From: Hydnum rufescens UP504
Lineage: Eukaryota > Basidiomycota > Agaricomycetes > Cantharellales > Hydnaceae
DNA length: 64,000 nucleotides
NCBI GenBank assembly: GCA_014904985.1
Contig: MU129043.1
Span: 104,104 to 168,103, forward strand
Direction: 5' to 3'
The position numbers and the translations under genes are program-made. Positions 46,301 to 56,319 of this stretch are shown in pieces (the stretch's first letter is position 1; each line of letters opens with the position of its first letter). The notes beneath the pieces are model-generated. The model did no database searches. It saw only the letters and a list, made by a program, of their open reading frames with translations, and was not told the DNA's origin.

Positions 46301-46455
46301 GGCTGGGTAACACCTCTCTGTTCCATCTATCTGCTTGAGCAAGTTTATGAAGTGCATGCTGAGATTGTTTGTCCTTCATTACTTGTATTTTACTCTGGCT
46401 TGTTTCAGCTGCATATTGCACATCCACATGATCCCAGCTGAAGTACTCAGAATGT
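43348..46455 (-). pseudogene. KDZ transposase, copy 2, main part
   Basis: Running down from 46455: WNREVLPSLIHPYM (about 46310), FFPCAPLFPTLAVSL, and a linker to a CxC-type segment YLRLQCPLCFGG (about 45610). A catalytic-type CIDANFQLK (about 45495-45470) with TGACDPP follows, then a segment with DTGVIALLCCHDIPLA. The hallmark FHVYSHQWACQLRCHP with SDGKGCEWFW lies at about 44905-44810. A 298-codon coiled-coil-rich C-terminal part (44457-43561) has LYKLDVDQDIWED and PPWLADPSVKEGI, and an acidic tail ends at 43348. Several breaks are TGA codons. The 5' part is separated by an LTR-like insertion. It is better preserved than copy 1 but still inactive as it stands. Confidence 0.85.
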
Positions 46456-47833
46456 TGTTGGAGGGACAAATCCCTACTACATACAAACCCTATCTGAGGA
46501 CGATCTTTCAAACAAATGAACCATTTCTCATGTCAATCCAGATGTCAATTCCCATGCTGTCATTCATTTGAGAACAAGCCTGAATCCCATATGTCTAGAA
46601 TCCATGAATCCATGTCATTCCTTTACCTATCCACAAGCCAATTTATTGTTCATCTGCAGCACTTCAACAGGCCATCCTAAATTCCACCTTTTTATGCCAT
46701 GTCTCAATGTGGCAATAGCAATTCAACTTGCTTGCTTTGTCTGACCTTCAATCAGTCTCCACTTCTGATACGCACTTCCTGTTCCCTCAAGGGTGACTCT
46801 AATGAATTGAAATTATGTAATACAACAGATTACACACCCAGGCCTTGATTATGACTTGCAGACTTGTCACATGACAAATAGGGGCTAATGCGGTGCTTTC
46901 AAGGAGTAAACGCGAAATATATCCCTCAGTTTTGGTCGGATCGACTCGGCAAGATAGCGCCCAGAAAGCTACGATTCATACCTTTCAGGAGATACCAAAC
47001 ATGAGACGAACGAATCAAAACTGCACCTTCCAGGTCGATTTTACTATGTGTTTCATATATCCCTTCAGTATTTTTTGAATTTCTCCATCAGTTTTGATCC
47101 AATTCGTTCGTGACAAGCACGCCTAGAAAGCTGTCGACAGTCCGCATCCAATGGTACCAAGGGAAAAACTATCTGATAAGAACTCGGCTCTCTACAATTT
47201 AACTCCCTCATGTCTCATTCCATTATTGCCTCCGCTTTTTTGATTATTAATGGCAATTATTCTCTGCCCCTCTTATATCTGATGAAGGGTACATCTAGGA
47301 CGACCAGTTCCACCATTCCCCAAGGGATTCTGTTCAGCAGGAGAGGAGGAATAGCTTGGTTAAGCCATATTCCCCTATTCTGACTTTATTTTGGAATATC
47401 TCCTTCAGTTTTGAAGCTTTTGACTTGATTTCTTTTTCATCATTTTCGCCTTAACCCCACCTTTCTGCCGGTTACCATAGAATTTTTCTGTGATGTATAT
47501 TAAGTCCAGGAGATGCGAATTTCTATAGTCTCCCCCCTCCCCAGTTTTGAGGCACTGATGTATTGCTGCTGGTTCTTTGGGTGAATTCCACTAAGACTAC
47601 TACACTTTGTCTAGGGCCTCAAGAGGAGAGCCTTAGGATGTGGTTTTGTGACCCATATTCATTCTTTGTTCTATTGCTTGGGCAGGTGTTGCTTACAGCA
47701 TTAGATTTCTATCCCAAAAGACCTTCCTTCCTTCAAGCCTCAACATTCGGATTGATCCTGTGGTCCCCTCTTTTTGTTCTTGATTCCATATTGTGGACTG
47801 TGGCTGGATTCCTCCCTCCGTTTCCTGCTTACA
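46456..47833 (+). mobile_element. TGTTGG...TTACA LTR-like element in KDZ-2 (TSD ATGT)
   Basis: 1378 bp beginning TGTTGGAGGG and ending CTTACA. ATGT flanks it (46452-46455, 47834-47837); the duplication may be AATGT, because the boundary A is ambiguous. Removing it and one duplication restores the KDZ-2 reading frame exactly (LTH/SEYFSW). It is homologous throughout to 53895-53919 plus 61183-62519. TG...CA ends and a short duplication suggest a solo LTR, perhaps of a Copia-type element, although it is long. No ORF is inside. Confidence 0.8.
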
Positions 47834-48064
47834 ATGTGTAAGGGGAGGATCAGGAGGGAATCAAGGCAAGACCAATGCTTCAAGGGAGGGCAAAGGTGAA
47901 TCAACAATGTCTCAGGCAGATGCAGGTACAGAAGGGGCCATCATGTGCCTAGGCCTTTTGGACGGAGGGGGCTCATGCTCACTACCTCAACTTGAAGGTA
48001 GTTTTTGTTTTTGCTGCATTTGTTTCTCCCTCCTCTTCTTGGCAGCCATGACTGCAGCCAACAT
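47834..48064 (-). pseudogene. KDZ transposase, copy 2, N-terminus
   Basis: ATG candidates are at 48064 and 48049; the latter starts MAAKKRREKQ, a basic stretch like a nuclear localisation signal. Three TGA codons follow, after PSS, before DIVDS and before FPPDPP. The segment joins 46455 in frame once the insertion is removed. The ~120-bp satellite begins about 30 bp upstream. Confidence 0.7.
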
Positions 48065-48089
48065 TATGTGAAAGCAGAGCAAGAAACTC

Positions 48090-48491
48090 AGAAATGGTAT
48101 TGATGACGCCATACAATAGGAATGAATGATAGGGAAGGTGGTGCATGGGTGAGAAAAAACTTGACAATGGATGGATGGCCGGTTCATGCAAAAGACTGCA
48201 CTGCATGACTGGCAAGAATAATGGTGACTGCAGGTGAAACTGTGGTGTGACACTACCCAATGCTTTGAGATGGTGACAAAGTAACTTGTGAGGGAGAAAA
48301 AACTCAAAAAAAGAGCTGGTTTGCACAAGAGATGGCACAGATAATGGTGACTGCAGACAAAACTGTGGTGTGACACTACCCAATGCTTTGAGGGAGGGTG
48401 ATGAGATGATGTACAGGTGAGGCAATGCTTGAAAAAAGAGCTAGTTCACACAAGAGGTGGCACAGATAGTGGTGACTGCAGATGAAACTGC
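48090..48491. repeat. ~120-bp satellite, block A
   Basis: Core GGTGTGACACTACC at 48244 and 48367, with flanking GTGACTGCAG and AAAAGAGCT(G/A)GTT. It continues as blocks B and C after two insertions. It lies directly upstream of the KDZ-2 start, so it may be the transposon's sub-terminal repeat. Confidence 0.85.
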
Positions 48492-48805
48492 TGTAGAAAC
48501 AGAAAGCCTGCAATGCAGGAACCATAATCGATTGGTTGAAGGTAAGTGTATATACATGGAGTTAAAGGAGGACTGGAATGCTTGCCTGCAATGCGAGAAC
48601 CATAATCGATTGGTTACCAAGTTGCAAGGCCTGCGTGACATTATATAGATGAAGAGAAACAATGTGTGTACACACAAAGAGAAACAATGCGCCCTTTGGT
48701 GCGCATCTGGATGAGGTGCATTTTGCCATGGAAGTGGTGTGCAATGAGGAAGAGGTGGTGGCGGATGTTGCAGTAGTGGCAGTGTCAGAGTGTTTTGCTG
48801 TAACA
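48492..48805 (-). repeat. Copia-2 3' LTR
   Basis: In element orientation it begins TGTTACAGCAAAA and ends TTTCTACA. It is 314 bp and matches 53138-53426 closely, with a short extra GTGTACACACAAAGAG-type insertion. Flanked on the outside by ACTGC (48487-48491). Confidence 0.92.
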
Positions 48806-48879
48806 TGCCCCCTTGCTCTGACTACTGACAGGTACTAGGTGTCACAATTCAGGGGGAGGTGTGTCAGCCCCACCAAGGA

Positions 48880-49767
48880 TCAGAAGAGGTGGACTTTGTG
48901 CTGGCTGAGGGGCTTGGTGAAGAGGTCCGCAGGATTGTCAGCAGTGGAGATGAATTTAAGGTCGATGGAACCATTGGTAATGCACTGGCAGATGTAATGG
49001 TGGCGGACGTCAATATGTTTGGTGTGGGCATGATTAATGGGATTTTTGGCAAGGAGTTGGGCACTGAAATTATCAATGAAGAGAGTGGTGGGGGAGGTAA
49101 TGTCCTGATCCAAATCCAGCAGCAAGTGGCAGAGCCAGATAAGCTCTTTGGTGGCTTCTGCAGCAGCGATATATTCTGCTTTGGTGGAGGATTGAGCAAC
49201 CATGGCTTGGCCTTTGGAGCTCCATGAGAGCAGGCCACCCAACAGGGTGAACACATAGCCAGAGACAGATTTGCGAGTTGTCGGGTCCATAGCATAGTCA
49301 GAGTCAGTGTAACCAAGGAGGTTGCCACCATTGGATCGGAAGGTAATGCCATAGTGGATAGTGCCAGCAAGGTAGCGGAGGAGGTGCTTGAGAGTGGTGA
49401 CATGTTTAGTGCCCGGACGAGAGGAGAATCTAGACAGTGCAGCAACTGCATAGGTGATATCGGGGCGGGTTCCAGTCATCGCATACATCATGGATCCAAT
49501 CACTTCAAGGTACAGAAAATTGTGAGCAGCATCAACCTCAGCATCAGTTGCAGGCTCCAGTATGATTTTTTCTGGAAGGGGGGTTGAAGTTGGTTTGCAG
49601 TCAGCCATTCCAAATTGGGTGAGTACTGTTTTCAGATACTGTGACTGGTCAACAGTGAGGGTTGAGGTTTCGAGGTTGTAGTGAACATGCATCCCAAGGA
49701 TCCAGCATAAAAGTCCAAGGTCAACCATTTCAAAGCAGGACTCCAATTTGGTAATGATATGTTGCAT
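48880..49767 (-). pseudogene. Copia-2 RT C-terminal part and RNase H
   Basis: A 295-codon open stretch with LGMHVHYN, GSMMYAMTGTRPDITYAV, LLGYTDSDYAMD, SWSSKGQAMVAQSSTKAEY and HTKHIDVRHHYI, the standard Copia connection and RNase H motifs, ending ADLFTKPL. It continues from the RT in the upstream piece. Confidence 0.9.
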
Positions 49768-50567
49768 CGGAGCTGTATTATTGTAGCCAATAAGAAGGTC
49801 ATCAACATACAGGGATATGACAACATAGTCATCATTTCAGTGTAGCAGGTAGATGCAGTGATCGGCTTGTGTGCGGTTGAACCCCAAGGTGAGAAAGAAG
49901 GTGTTGATAGTGGCATACCATTCACGTCCCCCTTGCTTCAGACCATATAAAGCTATCTTGAGCTTCCAAACCCAGGTCTCCTTCCCTCGTTCCTCATAGC
50001 CCTTGGGCTGGTGCATAAAGATATCTTCCTTGAGGACACCATGAAGGTGCACTTGACATCCATGTGATGGATTTTCAGGCAGTGCTGAACACAAAGGGCA
50101 AGGAAGACTCGGATAGCAGCAGACTTGACAACTGGAGCAAAACTTTCAATGTAGTCGATGTTTTCCCATTGTCGGTCACCATGAGCCATCAAGCAAGCTT
50201 TGTAGTGGGTAATCTGTCTGTGTTCATCATGCTTCTGGCGGAGTACCATTTTATTCCCAATGAGGTTTGGGATGCTGATAGTGTCAGGGTTTATGAGGTC
50301 ATAGACATCAGCCTTTCGGATAGAGTCAAGTTTGGCATGAATAGCAGCATCCCAGAGATGGGATTCTGGTCCAGCAAGTGTGTCATCGGTGCGGGGTAGG
50401 TCAGGAAGTTTGGTATCAATATCCAAGGTATTGTCCACCCCCTTGATGTGGGCAGTGCTTAGAAGGCTGATGAGCTCCTGGGCAAGATTGGCCTGTAGGG
50501 AACCCTCAGGTGTGTCCTTGTGAATGGTGTCATAAAATGCCATAACAACCATAGTCATCAGGCTCAA
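49768..50567 (-). pseudogene. Copia-2 reverse transcriptase N-terminal part
   Basis: Contains the fingers region (LDSIRKADVYDLI, NKMVLRQK, CLMAHGDRQ), HMDVKCTFM, ALYGLKQGGREWY and the catalytic SLYVDDLLIGY at about 49830-49795. One frame change (near 50050) and a TGA just before the YVDD motif interrupt it. The YVDD residues themselves are intact. Confidence 0.88.
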
Positions 50568-50573
50568 GGTGCT

Positions 50574-51700
50574 TCAGGGCTTTAATGGAGTGACAATCAC
50601 ATAGCCTGGGTAGGGGTGCAGCAGGAGGAGGAAGGGCATCTGGAAGGTCAGGGGGAGGATCATGTAGGGAGGGCTCACTGGCTTGGTTGGCAGGTGGTCA
50701 GTCAGCATCCTCACTGGGTGGGCCCTCAGGGGTGGTAAATTCAACATCAGTGTGTGGGAGAGTGGTTTCAACAAACAAGGGGGAGCAGCTAGTGTATGTG
50801 CGGTGCGTAGCTGGGTCCCAGAACTGGTATCTGCTGACACCTTCTGGGTACCCCAGGAACTTTACCTTCCGAGCTCTATCACCCAATTTTTTTGCTCCAT
50901 CACCTTTGGGAATGTGGATGTAAGCATCACAATAGAAGACTCGAAGGTGCGAGATGTCAGGTTTGCGGTTGTAGAAGGACTTGAAGGGAGTGATTCTGCC
51001 ATTTGAGGATATCATGGTGCGCTGATGACAGTAAGTGGCAGTGGCCAAGGCTTCAGCCCAAAGTCCTTGAGGACAATCCATGTCCTTGAGCATGGCCCAA
51101 ACCTTATTCATGAGCATGCAATTCATCTGCTCTGCAACACCATTTTGCTCAGGAGTACCAGCAACAGTGTGCTTGACTTGGATTCCATGTTCAGTGCAGT
51201 AAGTCTCCAGCTCAATATTGATGTATTTGCCTCCATTATCAGTGTGTAGGATGCCAATGTGATGTCCAATCAAGTTCAGGAAGATTTTGTCCATCTTGAT
51301 GAACCAAGGTGTGAACTTGCTTTTACATTTTAGGGAACGAGTCCAAACCATTCCAGATTTGTCATCAACAAGTGTGGCAAAGTAAAGGTTGCCTCCAAGG
51401 GACAGGATGTCCATTTCACTGCAAATGTCTGAGTGGATGCAGCCAAGGATGTCAGGTGCATGAGTGTGACCGATGTCAAAGGGGAGGCGAGTCATTTTGG
51501 CCATAATGCAGGATTCACAGGGAGTGTTGCTGACTTTGTCAAGGGCAATTCCATCAACTCCGTTGACAAGTTTGTGGTGCAGCATATCCTGTAGGGTGTG
51601 GATACTCGGATGGCCAAGATGCTTGTGAAGAAGGTCTAGGGAGGGGGTGGGGTGGGTGGTCTGCAGGGCCTGGGGTGATATGGCAGGTGGTGAGGAAGGG
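50574..51700 (-). pseudogene. Copia-2 integrase
   Basis: A 295-codon stretch 51585-50698 has GAG-pre-integrase (MLHHKLVNG, CESCIMAKMTRLPF), core IHSDICSEM, LHTDNGGKYIN and the Glu in PEQNGVAEQMN, then GYPEGVSRYQFWDP. It catalyses element DNA insertion. A TGA separates it from the RT part. Confidence 0.9.
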
Positions 51701-51831
51701 AGAGACAGGGCTGGGTGAGTGGGCTGAAGGTGCAGCTGGAGTAGTGTTCCATGTTCACAGGATTCTGTGATGATTTTTCCAGATTTTGCACGAATAAGGC
51801 ATTGGTTGCCTGTGAATATGGCCTTGTGCCC

Positions 51832-52110
51832 TCAATGCATAAGGGTGTGTATTGACAACAGGGCATTCATCAGTTCGGGGATGTGCAGGACCCAGGCAAG
51901 TTGCAGGGTGGTGTCATGGCCACTGACAATTCCAGGCAGAGATACTGGGCCCTCCCCATAGGCAAGAATGTGTGAGCCATTGGCAAGGTGCACCTTTTGA
52001 GGGATTGGGTAAGTCTCATACAAGGTGAAGTTGGTCATGGTCGGGGCCATATGGTCAGAGCATCCAGAATCGATAACCCATGTTGATCACAAAGGAGGTG
52101 CAAGATTGGC
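51832..52110 (-). pseudogene. Copia-2 aspartic protease
   Basis: WVIDSGCSDHMAP near 52085-52045 gives an intact D-S-G active site, followed by VHLANGSHILAYGEG and LAWVLHIPELMNALLS. A TGA lies just upstream of WVIDSG. Confidence 0.85.
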
Positions 52111-52207
52111 TTTGGCAGTAGCCGCATACATTTCCACTGGTTTGGAGGGAGGACTGGCTGTGGCAGTGGCCATCATCACATCTGCTTCTCCATCAATGGC
52201 ATGAACA

Positions 52208-53055
52208 GTGACAAGGTTTGCCTGTCCCTCCTTCCCACTTGCAGAGGTTTTCTTGGGGCATTTGGCTTTTATGTGGCCAGGTTTTTTGCAGGTATGGCAA
52301 GTGGCTGTCTTTAGCCATTCCTTGTACTTTGCCTTCTCCTTGGGGGTTTTTGGTGGACCACGTCAGTTCCCGGTATTGACCTGCAGGGTGGCTGATGAAC
52401 CTTTTGAAGATGAGTCTGCAACAGACTGCTGTATGTGGGTCTCTTCATCCATTAGTGCCCCCTTGATGTCATCCAATGTCACTGATGTGACACCCGTGAG
52501 TAGTGTGGTATGGACAACATTGTACAAGGCTGGCAGCCCATGGAGGAGGGCAAGGGCTAGGAGAGTGTCAGGAATGGGGGGGCCACCGATGGGACCAGAT
52601 GTGATATAGTCAGCAGCAGCAGTTTTGAGACCAGCAGCAAAGTTGGCAATGGATGTGAAGCTGGAGAGGGAGGAGGAGAATATTTTCTGGGCAGTGTAGA
52701 ACTGAGCAGAAAGGCCCTTTGGTTCGTACATGCAGCACAATTTATTCCATGCAACAGAAGGAATTTCATTGTGAGCGATGTGGGATTTCACAGCCGGTTC
52801 ACAGGTGAGGATGATGTTGTACAAGATGTTGATGGCGCCCTTCTCCCAGATCTCCATCTTTGATTCATACTGTGGATCATCGATTAGAGTGTCATTGGCA
52901 CCAATGATTTTCACAGCAGGTGGGGTGGCATTTTTCCCTTGGATCCAGGACCATTGTCTGGCATGACGAATGACAAGACGCGGATCGGCAGCCCATGCAG
53001 CATAGTTCTCATGGCCACGAAGCTTCGTGACAGATAGCTTGGCAGATTCAGTCAT
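52208..53055 (-). pseudogene. Copia-2 Gag with zinc knuckle
   Basis: Starts at ATG 53055 (MTESAKLSVTKLRG), the usual KL.G.ENY..W opening of Copia Gag. It contains AWNKLCCMYEPKG, LLHGLPALYNVV and VTLDDIKGALMDEE. After a TGA at 52365 it continues to a CCHC knuckle CHTCKKPGHIKAKC near 52300-52255. Confidence 0.88.
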
Positions 53056-53137
53056 GGCGACTGGTCGAGTAGAGTGCAAGGTGGCAACAAAGGTTATAGC
53101 TGGTGGTGCTTTTCAGTAGGGCAATGGGCCCATAACC

Positions 53138-53426
53138 TGTAGAAACAGAAAGCCTGTGACCTGGGAACCATAATCGATTGGTTGAAAGTAAGTGTATATA
53201 CATGGAGTTAAAGGAGGACCAGAATGCTTGCCTGCAACGCAGGAACCGTAATCGATTGGTTACCAAGTCGCAAGGCCTGCATGACATTATATAGATGAAG
53301 AGAAACAATGTGCGCTTTGGTGCGCATCTGGATGAGGTGCGTTTTGCCATGGAAGTGGTGTGCAATGAGGAAGAGGTGGCAGCCGTCGTTGCGGTAGTGG
53401 CAGTGTCAGAGCATTTTGCCATAACA
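53138..53426 (-). repeat. Copia-2 5' LTR
   Basis: 289 bp matching 48492-48805. It is followed on the inside (below 53138) by GGTTATGGGCCC, the likely primer-binding site. Outer duplication ACTGC at 53427-53431. Confidence 0.92.
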
Positions 53427-53894
53427 ACTGCGGTGTGACACTACCTGATGCTTTGAGAGAGGGTGATGAGATGATGTATGGGAGAGATAACAGTCAAAAA
53501 AAGAGCTGGTTTGCTCAAGAGATGGCACAGATAGTGGTGACTGCAGACAAAACTGTGGTGTGACACTACCCAATGCATTGGGAGAGGGTGATGAGATGAT
53601 GTATGGGTGAGATAAAAAAGAGCTGGTATGCACAAGAGGTGGCATGGATAGTGGCAACTGCAGACGAAACTGTGGTGTGACACTACCTGATGCTTTGAGA
53701 GAGGGTGATGAGATGATGTATGGGTGAGATAAAAAAGAGCTGGTTGGTTCACGCAAGAGGCAGCATGGATAGTGGTGACTGCAGACAGAACTGCAGTGTG
53801 ACACTACCTGATGCTTTGAGAGAGGGTGATGAGATGATGTATGGGTGAGATAACAGTTGAAAAAAAGAGCTGGTTCACTCAAGAGATGGCATGG
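53427..53894. repeat. ~120-bp satellite, block B
   Basis: Cores at 53432, 53557, 53674 and 53795, spacing 117-125 bp. It joins block A through the Copia-2 duplication and block C across the TGTTGG insertion. Confidence 0.9.
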
Positions 53895-53919
53895 TGTTGG
53901 AGGGATAAAATCCCATTAC
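53895..53919 (+). repeat. Left end of the TGTTGG LTR-like element split by the chromovirus
   Basis: TGTTGGAGGGATAAAATCCC matches the start of 46456. The last five bases, ATTAC, are the chromovirus target duplication. The element resumes at 61183. Confidence 0.85.
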
Positions 53920-54533
53920 TGTCAGAGTTCGTCTGTTTCCTGGTTAATTCCGGATTTGTTTCCGGATTTGGTTCCGGCCTGTTTCCAATTTGTCCCTGTC
54001 TCCATTTCATTCCCCTTCATTTCCGCATTTCCTTTACTTCCGGTTCCCACACACTTACCCCTGGCCCTGTCCCTGTCCCCTCCACTTTCCTGTCCCCTGC
54101 CCACTCCCCCTCTTGTGCCTGCCCCCCTGTAACCACCTCTCATTAAGCGATCAGTCCCCCGTAGTATAGGACCTATGTATAAGTAGTCCGGGGCGAAATC
54201 CAGAGACTCAGCTTTGGTCTCTCAGGATTTCTGCTTCTACTCCGGACTACAGGTTAGCCTCACTGTACCTATTCCCTTAATGTTAAGCTCAGGATTTCCG
54301 CTTCTACTCCAGACTACAGTCCGAGTACCTTCCAGCTGACTCCGTGAGCTTAAGGACCGCTGTGCTCATTTCCGCCCAGTCCCTTCCGGGCTGCTGGATT
54401 ACCTCTCTGTCCCATCCTCGTTATCTCGTTCTTGCCCAGATTCTCCCGGACCTAGCCGGACTTACACCGGACTTAGTTGGAGCTATCTGTGTTTATATTT
54501 GTTTGGTGCTCTTGTCGCAGTGTGGCCCTGACA
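53920..54533 (+). repeat. Chromovirus 5' LTR (614 bp)
   Basis: Carries two copies of a CTCAGGATTTC(T/C)GCTTCTAC block (about 54221 and 54290), as the solo LTR at 2324 also does. The 3' LTR has only one. Confidence 0.93.
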
Positions 54534-54611
54534 GAAGACCAAAGCTCTTTCACGAGCCCACCATCTGGATTGCTTAGTATCGCCGATTTCCCTCCTACCC
54601 CTCATTCCGAA

Positions 54612-55555
54612 ATGTCCGACGGTGCTCCAGTAGCCATTACCGCCGACCACCTCCAACACCTCCTCACTCAACTCCAACAACAGAATGCCGCCCTTCAAGA
54701 AGAACTGGACGACATGCGAAACCAAGGGACACATGTTGCAGGTTTTGTGTCCGCCGCAGTTCAGCAGACCCTCCAGCAACAACCCCTGCCTACCCAATCC
54801 ACTCGTGAGGCCAAGGGGGCAGACCCCGAACCGTTCTCGGGCAACCGGAAGACGACGGAAGGGTTCCTGCGCTCCGTCCAGCTGAATATTGCTCTCCAGC
54901 CCAGAGTCTACCCACAGAGCTGCACAAAATCCTATACACCCTCTCCTGGATGAAGGACGGAACCGCCGGAGCATGGGCGGAAAGTCTTTCCACCTCTTTC
55001 CTGGACCCCGAGACTCACAACCAATACGAGACCTTCGAGGAGTTCCTGGTTGCCTTCGAGAGTGCCTTCGGGGAGCCAGATCGAGAGTTCACTGCTCGGT
55101 CCCAACTTCAGAACCTGAAGCAGGGAAAGATGTCCGCCGAGGAGTACACCATGCACTTCAATGCCTTGGCTGGTCGAACTGGCTTCTGGGGAAGAGGCCC
55201 TTATCGATGCATACCAATGAGGACTCAACGAACGGTTGCTGGAGAAAATGCACCTCAGCGACCTACCAGGGACCCTCGGAGGATGGCAGGACACGGCACG
55301 CCGGCTGGACAACTTATACCTCCGGTTCCGACAGGCTACAGCGAGCACGAACCCCTATGCGCCGAGGAACCCTCCAACACCCACGGAGAAGCCCCGGACA
55401 ACACCCCCTGCCCCCAGGCCAACTCCAGTGCCTCCCGTGGCAACACATTCCTCATCAACTTCGTTTGCCCCCATGGACGTAGACTCCACACAGAAGCAAG
55501 AGGCATGACGTTGTTACAACTGCCAGGAGCTGGGACACATCTCTCGTGACTGCCC
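54612..55555 (+). pseudogene. Chromovirus Gag with zinc knuckle
   Basis: Starts at ATG 54612 (MSDGAPVAI) after the LTR. It has an N-terminal coiled coil (LLTQLQQQNAALQEELDD), then FSGNRKTTEGFLRSVQLN. A frame change near 54905 leads to ILYTLSWMKDGTAGAWAES and FEEFLVAFESAFGEPDRE, a standard retrotransposon capsid. A second change near 55195 leads to a Pro-rich linker and a CCHC knuckle CYNCQELGHISRDC (55512-55553). TGA stops at 55218 and 55506 sit where Arg (CGA) would fit. It packages element RNA. Confidence 0.9.
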
Positions 55556-55889
55556 GCACCCATCGAAAGCCGCGACAGTTCGTCTGGGCAACGGAAGACA
55601 TCGGAGCAATCTGTCTGTGAGGAACTACGGAAGCTGTTCCCACCCGCAAAGGACACACGGAACCCTCAGGATCTACTCCACAGGGTTTTCCCAACAGTCA
55701 GCAGTGAAGGATACGTCCTGCCTGACCAACAGATTCACCCCCTCCAAAACTGTACATACGGAATCGGAAATGACATGTTTTTCTCCGATGATGAGAGTGA
55801 TGATTCTGAAAACGTACCACCTATACCAACCCCGTTTATAGCCCTCCACCCTCAATCCACCTCCTCTCTGAAGACCCTAGATGAGCCAC

Positions 55890-56230
55890 AGAAGTCAAGG
55901 TGAAAATCCAATCACCCCGGACTGGAGCCATCTGTGCCGGAACTGCTCTACTGGACTCCGGAGCAACCGGGATGTTCATGGACCCGCCTTTGCAAAGGAG
56001 AACAGACTAGACGTACGGCCGCTCACCGCCCCATCCCAGTCTATAATGTCAATGGAATGCTCAATGAGATGGGATCTGTCCGCGAAGAAGTAGAAGTCAT
56101 CCTCCGGATTGATGACCACTCCAAATGGGTGGTGTTCTCCATGATTGGACTGGGTAAAACCAAATTGATCATAGGGCACACCTGGCTCCACCACCACAAC
56201 CCGGAGATTGACTGGACAACAGGGAGCTGA
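55890..56230 (+). pseudogene. Chromovirus retropepsin
   Basis: ALLDSGATGMFMDPPFA near 55945-55995 gives an intact D-S-G active site. After a frame change near 56030 the domain continues IPVYNVNGMLNEMG to LIIGHTWLHHHNPEIDW. It cleaves the polyprotein. It lies between the knuckle and the pol frame. Confidence 0.85.
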
Positions 56231-56319
56231 CGCTAACCCAATGCCTGTCTGATTGCCGAGCAATGATCCAGAGAATATGGAATACGGAACGCCGATGAGA
56301 GAGAGATGGTCGGAAAGCT

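Larger units (their letters stand above)
48492..53426 (-). mobile_element. Copia-2, full-length Ty1/Copia element, TSD ACTGC
   Basis: Two LTRs with ACTGC at both outer edges (48487-48491 and 53427-53431) enclose gag-pol in the Copia order gag-protease-integrase-RT-RNase H, read on the minus strand. Excising it with one duplication leaves satellite cores 125 bp apart, the normal period. Inactivating TGA codons and frameshifts are present, but both LTRs and all domains remain. Confidence 0.93.

Noticed and set aside
49632..49925. Separate minus-strand gene overlapping Copia-2 RT
   Set aside because: Alternative frame of the RT YVDD region; the RT frame carries all conserved motifs.
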